A model generated the notes under the pieces. That model made no database searches and was not told the DNA's origin. It saw nothing but the letters and a program-made list of their open reading frames with translations. From positions 1 to 39,190 of the forward strand of contig NZ_JAFKIC010000150.1 in the NCBI RefSeq assembly GCF_017306585.1: a stretch of 39,190 bases of DNA, in the 5' to 3' direction. This stretch comes from Mesorhizobium sp. (lineage in GTDB: Bacteria; Pseudomonadota; Alphaproteobacteria; Rhizobiales; Rhizobiaceae). Below, piece by piece: positions 33,207-39,190 of this stretch. Position 1 is the first letter of the stretch. The number at the start of each line of letters is the position of its first letter. The translations under genes and the position numbers were made by a program.

Positions 33207-33371
33207 ATGAAGCACGACGATGAGGCGCACAAATATTACTATCCCGTGGAAGGACGCACCGACGGCGCAATCGGCGATGCTATCGCATTCATCGCGATCA
33301 TCTTGGTGCCGGCGGGAATCTACGTGGCCTGGAATACCGTGGCCTCATGGATTTCGGCGCTCTTCTCTTAG
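33207..33371 (+). CDS. 54-residue single-span membrane protein
   Basis: ATG at 33207 with cggagag seven bases upstream, directly after the nuclease-fold gene. The protein has a polar N-terminus (MKHDDEAHKYYYPVEGRTDG), then one hydrophobic span AIAFIAIILVPAGIYVAW and a short amphipathic end. Good ribosome-binding site, correct spacing and operon position support a real gene. Its stop overlaps the end of the minus-strand gene by four bases. Function unknown; perhaps a membrane accessory of the secretion system. Confidence 0.65.
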   Translation: MKHDDEAHKYYYPVEGRTDGAIGDAIAFIAIILVPAGIYVAWNTVASWISALFS

Positions 33372-33712
33372 GCCTGCAGTTTCGCGAAAGAACCGAGCAA
33401 CGCGCGAAAATCGTCAACATCAACCTCGCACCAGTCGTGAGCCGTCAGCCGTTGAAAGTAAGCAGCTTTCATTTTCATTTCCGCGATAGTGGCTACTGGA
33501 GCAATGGCAGCACGCCTTCGCACCGCGGCCTCCTCCGCCATGACCGCGTCCAGTCTCTGACCCAGCACGATCGCGTCCGTACCCTCTGCCTCCATCGCTC
33601 GCTTGCCGATACATTCAAGCTCAGCGATGCTCTGACGATGTTTCGCAATCAGTTTTGCGAGGCCTTCAGCCGGTTCCATCTGTCGGTTGCTGGAGACCAG
33701 TTGAATAGGCAT
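33368..33712 (-). CDS. Small helical hypothetical protein
   Basis: 114 residues from the ATG at 33712, chosen over the ATG at 33733 because aggag lies seven to eight bases upstream. It starts MPIQLVSSNRQMEPAEGLAKL and is mostly helical and charged, with AEEAAVRRRAAIAPVATIAEMKMKAA in the middle, probably coiled-coil. No signal peptide or known motif. It is tail-to-tail with the small membrane protein gene and divergent from the response regulator gene. Function unknown. Confidence 0.6.
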   Translation of the reverse strand: MPIQLVSSNRQMEPAEGLAKLIAKHRQSIAELECIGKRAMEAEGTDAIVLGQRLDAVMAEEAAVRRRAAIAPVATIAEMKMKAAYFQRLTAHDWCEVDVDDFRALLGSFAKLQA

Positions 33713-33771
33713 CGTCCTGCTCCTGGCGTACATCGGTCAGACACAGATACCTTGGGAGGTGAGGAAAAATA

Positions 33772-33793
33772 GGGATGGGACCATCCCTTTTTT
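33772..33793. terminator. Bidirectional terminator-like hairpin
   Basis: gggatg, a 4-base loop ggac, catccc, then six Ts; on the other strand the hairpin is followed by tattttt. It stands between the divergent genes starting at 33712 and 33853, where a terminator for neither is expected. It may stop read-through from the 32063-33371 unit into the regulator operon, or act as an operator. Confidence 0.6.
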
Positions 33794-33852
33794 GAAGCGA
33801 CCAATTCTGAAAGACAGGGCGGGGGGCGCCTGCGTAGAAGGACTGGCTTTCA

Positions 33853-34482
33853 ATGTTTCGTGCCCTGGTGGTCGAAGACCAGACGCTTATGCGTCTGGCT
33901 CTGATGAATGAAGTGCAAGCGAGCTTCGAAAAATGCGTCGTCCTGGGCGCGGAAACGCTGAACATCGCGGCCGTAGAACTTCAAAACAGCCATTTCGATC
34001 TTGTCGTTATCGATCCTGGCTTGCCCGGTTTTGATCCCACCTCACAAGGCGATCGCGTTGCTGTGGTCGACAGGATCATCGAGGCTTCGCCCAGTGCAAT
34101 CCATATTGTCGTCACCGGTTCCGACAACCGTTGCGAGGCAGATGGTTTCCGGCAAATTGGCGCCGCCGCCTATCTCGGCAAGACCGGCCTTGCGCCCGGC
34201 GTGTTCAGCGACGTGCTAGACGATATTTCCACCAAGGGTTTCTCCTTGCGCCTGTCGCGGGCCGTCATGACCAAACCCGATTACCGCTTTTCCGTGCTTA
34301 CACCGCGCGAACATGAGGCCATCGACATGATGGCGCATCGCGCACCCGGCGTGAAACGCAAGGAGATCTTTTCGCTCATGGCCGATCGGCTCGCCATTGA
34401 TGCCGGCTCGGCCGAGAAATACTACAAGCAGGCTCGCGCCAAGCTCATGAGGCAAGGTCATACGCTCCCACAGGGGCTATAA
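33853..34482 (+). CDS. LuxR-type response regulator
   Basis: 209 residues. The receiver domain has the acidic pair VEDQ, phospho-acceptor Asp54 in VVIDPGLPG, a conserved VTGS and a Lys in YLGKTG. The C-terminal part LTPREHEAIDMMA...RKEIFSLMADRLAIDAGSAEKYYKQARAKL is a divergent LuxR/NarL-type helix-turn-helix (T-P-R-E start). It is the natural partner of the histidine kinase encoded three genes downstream on the same strand. A target is not evident, but its place beside the virB region suggests control of transfer or of the cell surface. First gene of a four-gene unit. Confidence 0.82.
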   Translation: MFRALVVEDQTLMRLALMNEVQASFEKCVVLGAETLNIAAVELQNSHFDLVVIDPGLPGFDPTSQGDRVAVVDRIIEASPSAIHIVVTGSDNRCEADGFRQIGAAAYLGKTGLAPGVFSDVLDDISTKGFSLRLSRAVMTKPDYRFSVLTPREHEAIDMMAHRAPGVKRKEIFSLMADRLAIDAGSAEKYYKQARAKLMRQGHTLPQGL

Positions 34483-34487
34483 TCGCG

Positions 34488-35189
34488 ATGGCCTCTCTAA
34501 CCGTACATGGGATCAAGGTCCCCGTCGAACCGCGGGATGTTTCGCCGGTTATCTGGCGAGCGCTTCAAAGCCAGAGCTACGAAGCGAAGGAAGCGCGGTG
34601 GATCTTCAGGGCGGTCAAGGCGCGCGATCGCGTACTGGAGCTAGGGTCCGGTATTGGCATCATCACCGCACTGATCGCGAAAATCCCCGGCGTTCAGGTG
34701 TGGGCTTTTGAAGCAAATCCCGCAACAGCGGAACTAGCCAAGCGCGTGATAGCTGCCAACGATCTCGACAATGTCACATATTCCCAGGGTATTCTTACAG
34801 CCGGCCCGCCGCGGTCCTTCACCTTCTACGTTCGCCGCGACCTTTGGATGTCTTCCACGGAAAAAGACCAGGGACCATATGAGCGCGAACTTTCGATCGT
34901 ATCGGCTGACGTCGATCGTTTCATCGCCGATCATCGAATAAATGCTCTCGTCATGGACATTGAAGGCGCTGAGAAAGAACTTCTGCAGGACGCCGAGCTG
35001 CCCGGCGTCGAGCGCATCTTTCTTGAGCTGCACGACCATCTCTATGGCCTTGACGGCGTCCGCAACATCACGCTTGCGCTTGCAAAAAAGGGATTTGCCT
35101 ACGATCCGCGGGGCTCCCGAGGACCTTGCGTACTCTTCGCCAAGAACGATGGACCCCGCGAATACGAGGATGTGGAAGATGTTGCGTAA
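34488..35189 (+). CDS. FkbM-family methyltransferase
   Basis: 233 residues. RVLELGSGIGIITALIA is the S-adenosylmethionine-binding motif I, WAFEANPATAELAKRVIAAN motif II with its acidic end, and ALVMDIEGAEKELL the motif typical of FkbM-type enzymes (D-x-E-G-x-E). No signal peptide, so it acts in the cytoplasm; the acceptor is unknown (sugar, lipid or small signal). It starts five bases after the response regulator and overlaps the next gene. An enzyme inside a two-component cassette is unusual and hints that its product or target is part of the signal. Confidence 0.82.
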   Translation: MASLTVHGIKVPVEPRDVSPVIWRALQSQSYEAKEARWIFRAVKARDRVLELGSGIGIITALIAKIPGVQVWAFEANPATAELAKRVIAANDLDNVTYSQGILTAGPPRSFTFYVRRDLWMSSTEKDQGPYERELSIVSADVDRFIADHRINALVMDIEGAEKELLQDAELPGVERIFLELHDHLYGLDGVRNITLALAKKGFAYDPRGSRGPCVLFAKNDGPREYEDVEDVA

Positions 35190-35724
35190 TGCTCTCGCCG
35201 TCATATTTGCCCTGGCCCTTCCGCTCGCTAGTGCGGCCGAGGAAATCCCGCTCGATCCCAACGAAGTGTCGGTTCAAGACGCCAGCGGCAAAACCATCGC
35301 CGTTTTTTCGATAAAGCAGCTGCAGGCGGAGTTTCCGCAACAGACCTATGACACGCGTACACCCTGGACGAGCGAGGGCGAGAAAATCGGGTATCGTGGG
35401 CCACTGCTTGCAAACGTACTTGCCAAGGCTGGAATCACCGTCGCGCGGGAGGTGAAAGTTGTCGCCTATGACAACTTCGTTTCCGATATTCGCATGGACG
35501 AAATCCGGTCTTATAACCCGATCCTCGCGGTCGACCGTCGCTGCAACGAGAACGACAAGGCCGGTTCGCTTTGCCCGCCGGGCCAGGACTTCCGCCCGAT
35601 CAGCATGGTTGAGAAAGGCCCCATCTTCATTGTTTGGCCCTTCGACCAATTGCCCGCTTCATATGTTCCCGCAAGAAACTCGATCTGGGTGTTTTTCCCG
35701 GTCATCCTGCGCGCCACGCAATGA
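35179..35724 (+). CDS. Periplasmic molybdopterin-oxidoreductase-fold protein
   Basis: 181 residues from the ATG at 35179 (gagg nine bases before; an ATG at 35170 is possible). Signal peptide MLRNALAVIFALALPLASAAEE. The mature part follows the small 'oxidoreductase molybdopterin-binding' family: FSIKQLQAEFPQQTYDTRTPWTSEG, GYRGPLLANVLAKAGI, then EKGPIFIVWPFDQLP near the C-terminus. The stretch that carries the molybdenum-ligand cysteine in sulfite-oxidase-type enzymes reads TRTPWT here, so it is probably a sensor or binding module rather than an enzyme. It overlaps the FkbM gene and is coupled to the kinase gene by a four-base overlap, so it is likely the kinase's periplasmic partner. Confidence 0.75.
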   Translation: MLRNALAVIFALALPLASAAEEIPLDPNEVSVQDASGKTIAVFSIKQLQAEFPQQTYDTRTPWTSEGEKIGYRGPLLANVLAKAGITVAREVKVVAYDNFVSDIRMDEIRSYNPILAVDRRCNENDKAGSLCPPGQDFRPISMVEKGPIFIVWPFDQLPASYVPARNSIWVFFPVILRATQ

Positions 35725-37037
35725 AGTTCTTCAACGGCCGTTTGCTCAATGTTCTGCCGTATCTCGGCATGGCTGCAGCGCTTGGGCTGAGTGCGTGGAC
35801 ATTCATCCAATCGGATCGCTACCGTCAGGAGACGGATGCCATCCTCAATCAGACTTTCGAAATTCAGTGGCGCGCGGCACAGATTCGTGAGCGCCTTATA
35901 CGGGTCTATGGCTATCTTCGCATTGCCGACGAGACGGGTAAGCTTGATGCCGACATCGACCGGCAAATGGCACTGGTGAGCGTCAACGTCGCGCAATTGG
36001 AAAACTTACCCTATCTGAACCGCTTTTTTCCCGATCATGACGCCGAGCTCCTGGGCGGGATTCGCCTCACCCTCGAACAGAAGATCGCCCCCCTTGTATC
36101 GGCGCGCAGAAACTACACTCAAGCCATTGCCGACATGGCCAAGCTGGAACAGTCAATTTATGAGATCTCCAGCTCCACCGTTGATCACAGCGCCACCTTG
36201 CAGCAGACCGCCAGCATCGACATTGCCGCCTCGCGCAACTGGTTCATCTTCGCCATCGCGCTTGGCCTCGGTGCCACCTTCTATCTGGTTATCCATCAGC
36301 GCTATGCTCTGGCCAATCGGCGCGACCAGCATATGCGCTCGTTCGCGTCGCTCTTTGCGCATACGACCCGATCGCGTGTTACAGCCCTGAGGCTGTTCCT
36401 CGAACATGCACAGCCAGACAAGCAGCCGAGCAGCGAAATGCTTGAGGCTGCGCGCAGTGCCGCGACGGAACTGGAATCGATCACTAACAGCGTGCTCCAA
36501 ATCGCCTATGCGCCACAAGATTCAAGCACCGTGCCGCTCGGCCGACTGCTAGAAGACATAATGGGAGAGCGCAGCGGTTTGGTGCAAGTCAGGATCGATT
36601 CCAAGGCCCGTTCGCACCCCGTGCCGTCGGCGCCATTCGGATTGGTGGTGAACGAGTTGATCGAAAACGCTCTGGCCGCTTCGGCGGACGTCAAAGACGC
36701 CCGAGTTCTTGCCTCTGCAACAGTCAAGCGACACCCGTTCCTCCCTCGCACCTATCTAGTCCTTGAAGTGGCCGACAAGGGCTCAGGCATGCCGCCTACG
36801 ATCGCTGCAAAAGCGACCAACCCTTTCTTTTCAACGCGAGCCGGAAATCATACGGGCCTAGGCCTGACCGCATGTTCTCAGATGGTCTCGACGCTGAACG
36901 GAAAGCTCATTATCAAAAGCGCTCATGGTATCGGCACCACCGTGCAGGTTAGAATTCCCCTGGCCTCCGCCGAAGCCAGTTTTTGGCGATCGTTTCGCAA
37001 GTATGGGCGAACGAAGGAGCACTCGTTGGGCGGCTAG
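35721..37037 (+). CDS. Membrane sensor histidine kinase
   Basis: 438 residues from the ATG that overlaps the previous stop. TM1 is at about 11-28, a helical periplasmic domain follows to about 172, and TM2 is at about 174-192. The probable H-box is SLFAHTTRSRVTALRLFLEHA with His214; it lacks the common E-x-R/N-P after the histidine. The ATPase domain has LVVNELIENALAAS (N-box), VADKGSGMPP (G1) and NHTGLGLTACSQMV (G2). It should sense through the preceding periplasmic protein and phosphorylate the response regulator encoded at 33853. Tail-to-tail with the HTH regulator gene, overlapping by four bases. Confidence 0.85.
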   Translation: MKFFNGRLLNVLPYLGMAAALGLSAWTFIQSDRYRQETDAILNQTFEIQWRAAQIRERLIRVYGYLRIADETGKLDADIDRQMALVSVNVAQLENLPYLNRFFPDHDAELLGGIRLTLEQKIAPLVSARRNYTQAIADMAKLEQSIYEISSSTVDHSATLQQTASIDIAASRNWFIFAIALGLGATFYLVIHQRYALANRRDQHMRSFASLFAHTTRSRVTALRLFLEHAQPDKQPSSEMLEAARSAATELESITNSVLQIAYAPQDSSTVPLGRLLEDIMGERSGLVQVRIDSKARSHPVPSAPFGLVVNELIENALAASADVKDARVLASATVKRHPFLPRTYLVLEVADKGSGMPPTIAAKATNPFFSTRAGNHTGLGLTACSQMVSTLNGKLIIKSAHGIGTTVQVRIPLASAEASFWRSFRKYGRTKEHSLGG

Positions 37038-37561
37038 CTAGGTGTCAGTTCTGGCGGGATCTTTTCGGAAAAGAGGAAGGTCGCTGGATCAAGTTTCAAC
37101 GCCTTGGCGATCGCGGCAATCGTGTCCACGCTGACGTTGCCACTCGCCCGTTCCAGTTTCGTGAAGGTCGCCTCCGCCACACCGATAAGTTCGGCCATCT
37201 CATAGCGGTGCAAAGTACGTCGTTGCCGCTCAAAATCGATGATGTGCGCCAGCCGCTTGCGGATCGCATTGTCGTCCAAGCGATGCGCCCATTCCGGAAC
37301 TTTCTTACCGCCCGCGAGCAATCCTGCAAAAGACACTTCCAAGCCGTTTGCCATGATCTGCAGCGTCGTCAATGTGACATTATTTTTCTGACGCACAGTC
37401 TGAATGTAGGTTCGATAGGCCAGTTTTTCGCCCTCGGCGGTCCGAAATAGTTCGGCCATGTGCATATGGGATAGGCCGCGTCTGGCTCTTTCCCGCTCAA
37501 GTGTCAGTGCAATGTTGGCGCGCAACGGGTTGTTGACCACGCCTCCGTCGTCTCGTTTCAT
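37034..37561 (-). CDS. Tandem XRE-type helix-turn-helix regulator
   Basis: 175 residues from the ATG at 37561 (a GTG at 37579 is possible). Two Cro/CI-type domains lie in one chain. The first, about 12-82, begins NIALTLERERARRGLSHMHMAELF and ends LTTLQIMANGLEVSFAGLL. The second, about 102-165, includes LHRYEMAELIGVAEATFTKLERASGNVSVDTIAAIAKALKLDP. A single protein with two DNA-binding units could contact paired sites. The 17-base motif present at its own divergent promoter and at the virB promoter is the obvious candidate operator. XRE-type repressors control transfer in some rhizobial plasmids. Confidence 0.8.
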   Translation of the reverse strand: MKRDDGGVVNNPLRANIALTLERERARRGLSHMHMAELFRTAEGEKLAYRTYIQTVRQKNNVTLTTLQIMANGLEVSFAGLLAGGKKVPEWAHRLDDNAIRKRLAHIIDFERQRRTLHRYEMAELIGVAEATFTKLERASGNVSVDTIAAIAKALKLDPATFLFSEKIPPELTPS

Positions 37562-37619
37562 AAATCGATGTAGTCGCACAAACCTGCCTTTTCGACCTGT
37601 CCTTTTTCGCGCGGATCAT

Positions 37620-37636
37620 CCATAGTAAACTGTCAA
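37620..37636 (+). promoter_or_regulatory. Third copy of the 17-base operator motif
   Basis: CCATAGTAAACTGTCAA lies between the divergent HTH regulator gene (start 37561) and the secreted-protein gene (start 37658). It points to the latter, 21 bases before its ATG. Fifteen or more of 17 bases match each copy at the virB1 promoter region. Confidence 0.72.
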
Positions 37637-37657
37637 ATCTGCAGCGAGGAAAAGGCT

Positions 37658-38260
37658 ATGACCATACTCAAATTCCTACTAGGGGGTGCTGTCGCCATCG
37701 CGGGCGCCGCAGCTCTTCCATCCCAATCAAAAGCGTCGGAATGGGGCTGTCAGGTCCTCCTATGTCTTTCCGGCGACTGGCAAGGCACTCCCTCGTGCCA
37801 CCCGCCAATTTACAAGTTGATTGCGGCGATGGAAGCCCTGGGTTTTAATTGGCCGACCTGTCCGCAAGCCAACTCCAGCGCGGCGAGATTTGAGAAGTAT
37901 GAGGATTGCCCGCCTGGCTGGCAAGCAGGTGGCGGCAACGACTCCGATCGACCCGGAATGGGGCAGGATCGCAACATCTGCCGCATCGCGGCCGGCAGGC
38001 TCACGCTGCCCGTCACTTTCATGAATAGTCGCCTCGGCCGCAATCATGACAACGGATCCCGACAGGCCCAGATCGAAATCAACGGCAAGTTGGTGACGGC
38101 AGAAATCCAGACCACGGGCAACGACAGAGGGCATTCCCTTGGGAGTGGCTCCACATACCTCACCATCTCTCGGCCGATCCGAGAAAAGCCCTGGTTTATC
38201 GAGTATGACGACGCGAACGGCATACGCCAGAAAAGCTGGTTCAATCTCAACATGCCTTAA
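37658..38260 (+). CDS. Secreted cysteine-rich hypothetical protein
   Basis: 200 residues with a signal peptide (MTILKFLLGGAVAIAGAAALPSQSKAS). The mature protein starts EWGCQVLLCLSGDWQGTPSCHPPI and has further cysteines at WPTCPQ, EDCPPGWQ and NICRIA, seven in all within the first 110 residues. The C-terminal part is beta-like, with QIEINGKLVTAEIQTTG. I have a general memory of similar proteins next to VirB operons of rhizobial plasmids but no function. A gcgaggaaaagg ribosome-binding sequence precedes the ATG, and the 17-base motif lies directly upstream, so it should be co-regulated with virB. Confidence 0.75.
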   Translation: MTILKFLLGGAVAIAGAAALPSQSKASEWGCQVLLCLSGDWQGTPSCHPPIYKLIAAMEALGFNWPTCPQANSSAARFEKYEDCPPGWQAGGGNDSDRPGMGQDRNICRIAAGRLTLPVTFMNSRLGRNHDNGSRQAQIEINGKLVTAEIQTTGNDRGHSLGSGSTYLTISRPIREKPWFIEYDDANGIRQKSWFNLNMP

Positions 38261-38317
38261 GCCAAGCAATCGAGCAGGACAACGCACTATGAGGGTCACA
38301 ATTCACGGAGGTTTGTA

Positions 38318-38776
38318 GTGTTCAAGGTGCTTCTCCTGTCCACTGTGATTTTGAACACAGGCGCTATGTTGACGGCGGCTGGTCAGAACGACAAGCCGCG
38401 ATCAAACGTGGACAATCCTATGTGGCCCGCTTCATTAAAATGGGACTGCAAGACCGCTGCCAAGATCGTGTGCGAGCGTGATGGCAGTTGCTCGGTGGCT
38501 GAGGACCACACTGGATTCGTGCTGAACTACGGCAGCAACGAAGCTGAGTTTCCGGCTAGCAATGTCAGGATCAAACGCCACTATCAACAGACCGTACAGG
38601 GGAGCCCTTTGCAGCAGGAAGTTAAAGTTGAATTGGCCGACAATCGCGTTCTTTGGCTGACGGCAGTGGATGCCAGCCGCACTTATTCGCAAGCGTGGGT
38701 CGGCGCACTGAGCGAGTTGAAGGGTGGTGCGGTACTCATGGAATCCGAGGGCGTCTATTGCATGCCGCACAAGTGA
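38318..38776 (+). CDS. Secreted hypothetical protein
   Basis: 152 residues from a GTG at 38318 with acggagg eight bases upstream. Signal peptide [22 protein letters not shown]. The mature part has four cysteines ([19 protein letters not shown] and VYCMPHK near the end), likely disulfide-bonded, and a beta-rich middle ([17 protein letters not shown]). No domain recognised. It follows the cysteine-rich secreted gene by 57 bases and is probably in the same transcript. Function unknown; part of the set of exported proteins around the transfer region. Confidence 0.7.
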   Translation: MFKVLLLSTVILNTGAMLTAAGQNDKPRSNVDNPMWPASLKWDCKTAAKIVCERDGSCSVAEDHTGFVLNYGSNEAEFPASNVRIKRHYQQTVQGSPLQQEVKVELADNRVLWLTAVDASRTYSQAWVGALSELKGGAVLMESEGVYCMPHK

Positions 38777-39157
38777 GTGCGTCGAGAGGGGAGGCGAGCG
38801 AAGGCCGATCTGGTCTGACTTGGGACGCCGGCCCCGGCGGGTCAGAAGAGTTCAGAGTCTTCAGCTCAGTTTCAATCAGGCGGTGGGGTGATGTTAATTA
38901 ACATCGATCTGTCGAATCGAGACTTAGAGTAAGTCTTACTGTTGAACACTGATCCTGTATTCTCGATTGTAAATGAACAAGACTTGCAGTACGCAGTCAT
39001 GTATACGATGAAACATTAGAAAACCGTTATCGTTTACTGGCGAAAGTCGCATAATCTATCTTATGGAACTTAGAGGCAGTTCCACATCTGTTGCAGTTTG
39101 GTTTCTGTGCGATCGAAACATCCGCTCCCTTTTTTCCGGAAGGAAACTGCTTCGTCA
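38777..39157. promoter_or_regulatory. AT-richer gene-free stretch with clustered palindromes
   Basis: No gene is seen here. Perfect palindromes are gatgttaattaacatc (38890-38905), gactta-gag-taagtc (38921-38935) and the overlapping agtaag-t-cttact (38928-38940). Base composition drops to clearly lower GC than the surroundings from about 38860 on. The pattern suits a control region or origin for a gene to the right rather than coding sequence. Confidence 0.5.
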
Positions 39158-39190
39158 ATGCCAATCTCTGCGTTGAATGAGGTGTTTGCG
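39158..39190 (+). CDS. Possible start of a gene running off the window
   Basis: An ATG with ccggaaggaaac about 13 bases upstream opens a frame (MPISALNEVFA) that continues to the last base. Only eleven codons are visible, so neither family nor reality of the gene can be judged. Confidence 0.3.
   Translation, partial: MPISALNEVFA

Noticed and set aside
1-39190. CRISPR arrays, tRNA or rRNA genes, intact insertion sequences
   Set aside because: No regularly spaced repeats, cloverleaf with CCA-type end, ribosomal sequence, or transposase gene was recognised on either strand.

Overview
The window looks like part of a large plasmid (or an integrated plasmid-like element) of an alphaproteobacterium, most likely from the rhizobial order. 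The reasons are the GC-rich coding style, a DUF736 gene and SLOG/DUF2493 genes of the rhizobial plasmid type, a VirB/VirD4-type secretion operon, and an arsenite-oxidase locus in the order aioX-aioS-aioR-aioB-aioA-cytochrome c-moeA. The whole arrangement recalls arsenite-oxidising rhizobial plasmids. No sequence search was run, so all family names rest on motifs read by eye.

Layout. (1) 1-5100, predicted leading region and relaxosome: two SLOG-fold proteins, a live DUF736 gene facing a decayed inverted DUF736 copy, a small partner gene, a divergent ParA/VirC1-like ATPase with a VirC2-like protein, a palindrome-rich control region, and an oriT with an RP4-like nic core (about 4630). (2) 4712-7353: MobC-like accessory protein and a MOBP-type relaxase with a long N-terminal extension. 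(3) 7614-24330, arsenic island: a truncated GNAT gene at its edge, a TSUP exporter, the aio operon with a sigma-54 promoter in front of aioB, then arsR-arsC-aqpS-arsC-arsH, an EamA transporter, and a second unit arsR-flavoprotein-MFS. (4) 24531-31975, minus strand: virB1-virB2-virB3-virB4-(lytic transglycosylase fused to VirB10)-virB11-virD4. This operon carries two internal deletions. virB4 has lost its middle, including Walker A, and is frameshifted. A second deletion removed virB6 to virB9 and the front of virB10, leaving an in-frame chimera. (5) 32063-38776, plus strand with two minus-strand genes: secreted proteins, a nuclease-fold protein, a small membrane protein, a response regulator, an FkbM methyltransferase, a periplasmic molybdopterin-oxidoreductase-fold protein, a histidine kinase and a tandem-HTH repressor. 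(6) An AT-richer, palindrome-rich tail that may lead into another gene.

How it works together. Arsenate entering the cell is reduced by two unrelated arsenate reductases. Arsenite can leave through AqpS and the ArsK-like MFS carrier, or be oxidised in the periplasm by the Tat-exported AioBA using cytochrome c. AioX-AioS-AioR should sense arsenite and fire the sigma-54 promoter, and a Pho-box-like site before arsR links the ars operon to phosphate control. The oriT/relaxase part looks intact while the mating-pair apparatus does not, so the element is predicted to be mobilisable in trans but not self-transmissible.

The observations most worth following are the VirB chimera and broken virB4, a 17-bp motif repeated at the three outward promoters of the transfer region, the compact sensor cassette (kinase, cofactor-fold protein, methyltransferase, regulator), and the inverted DUF736 duplication that makes a 264-bp palindrome.
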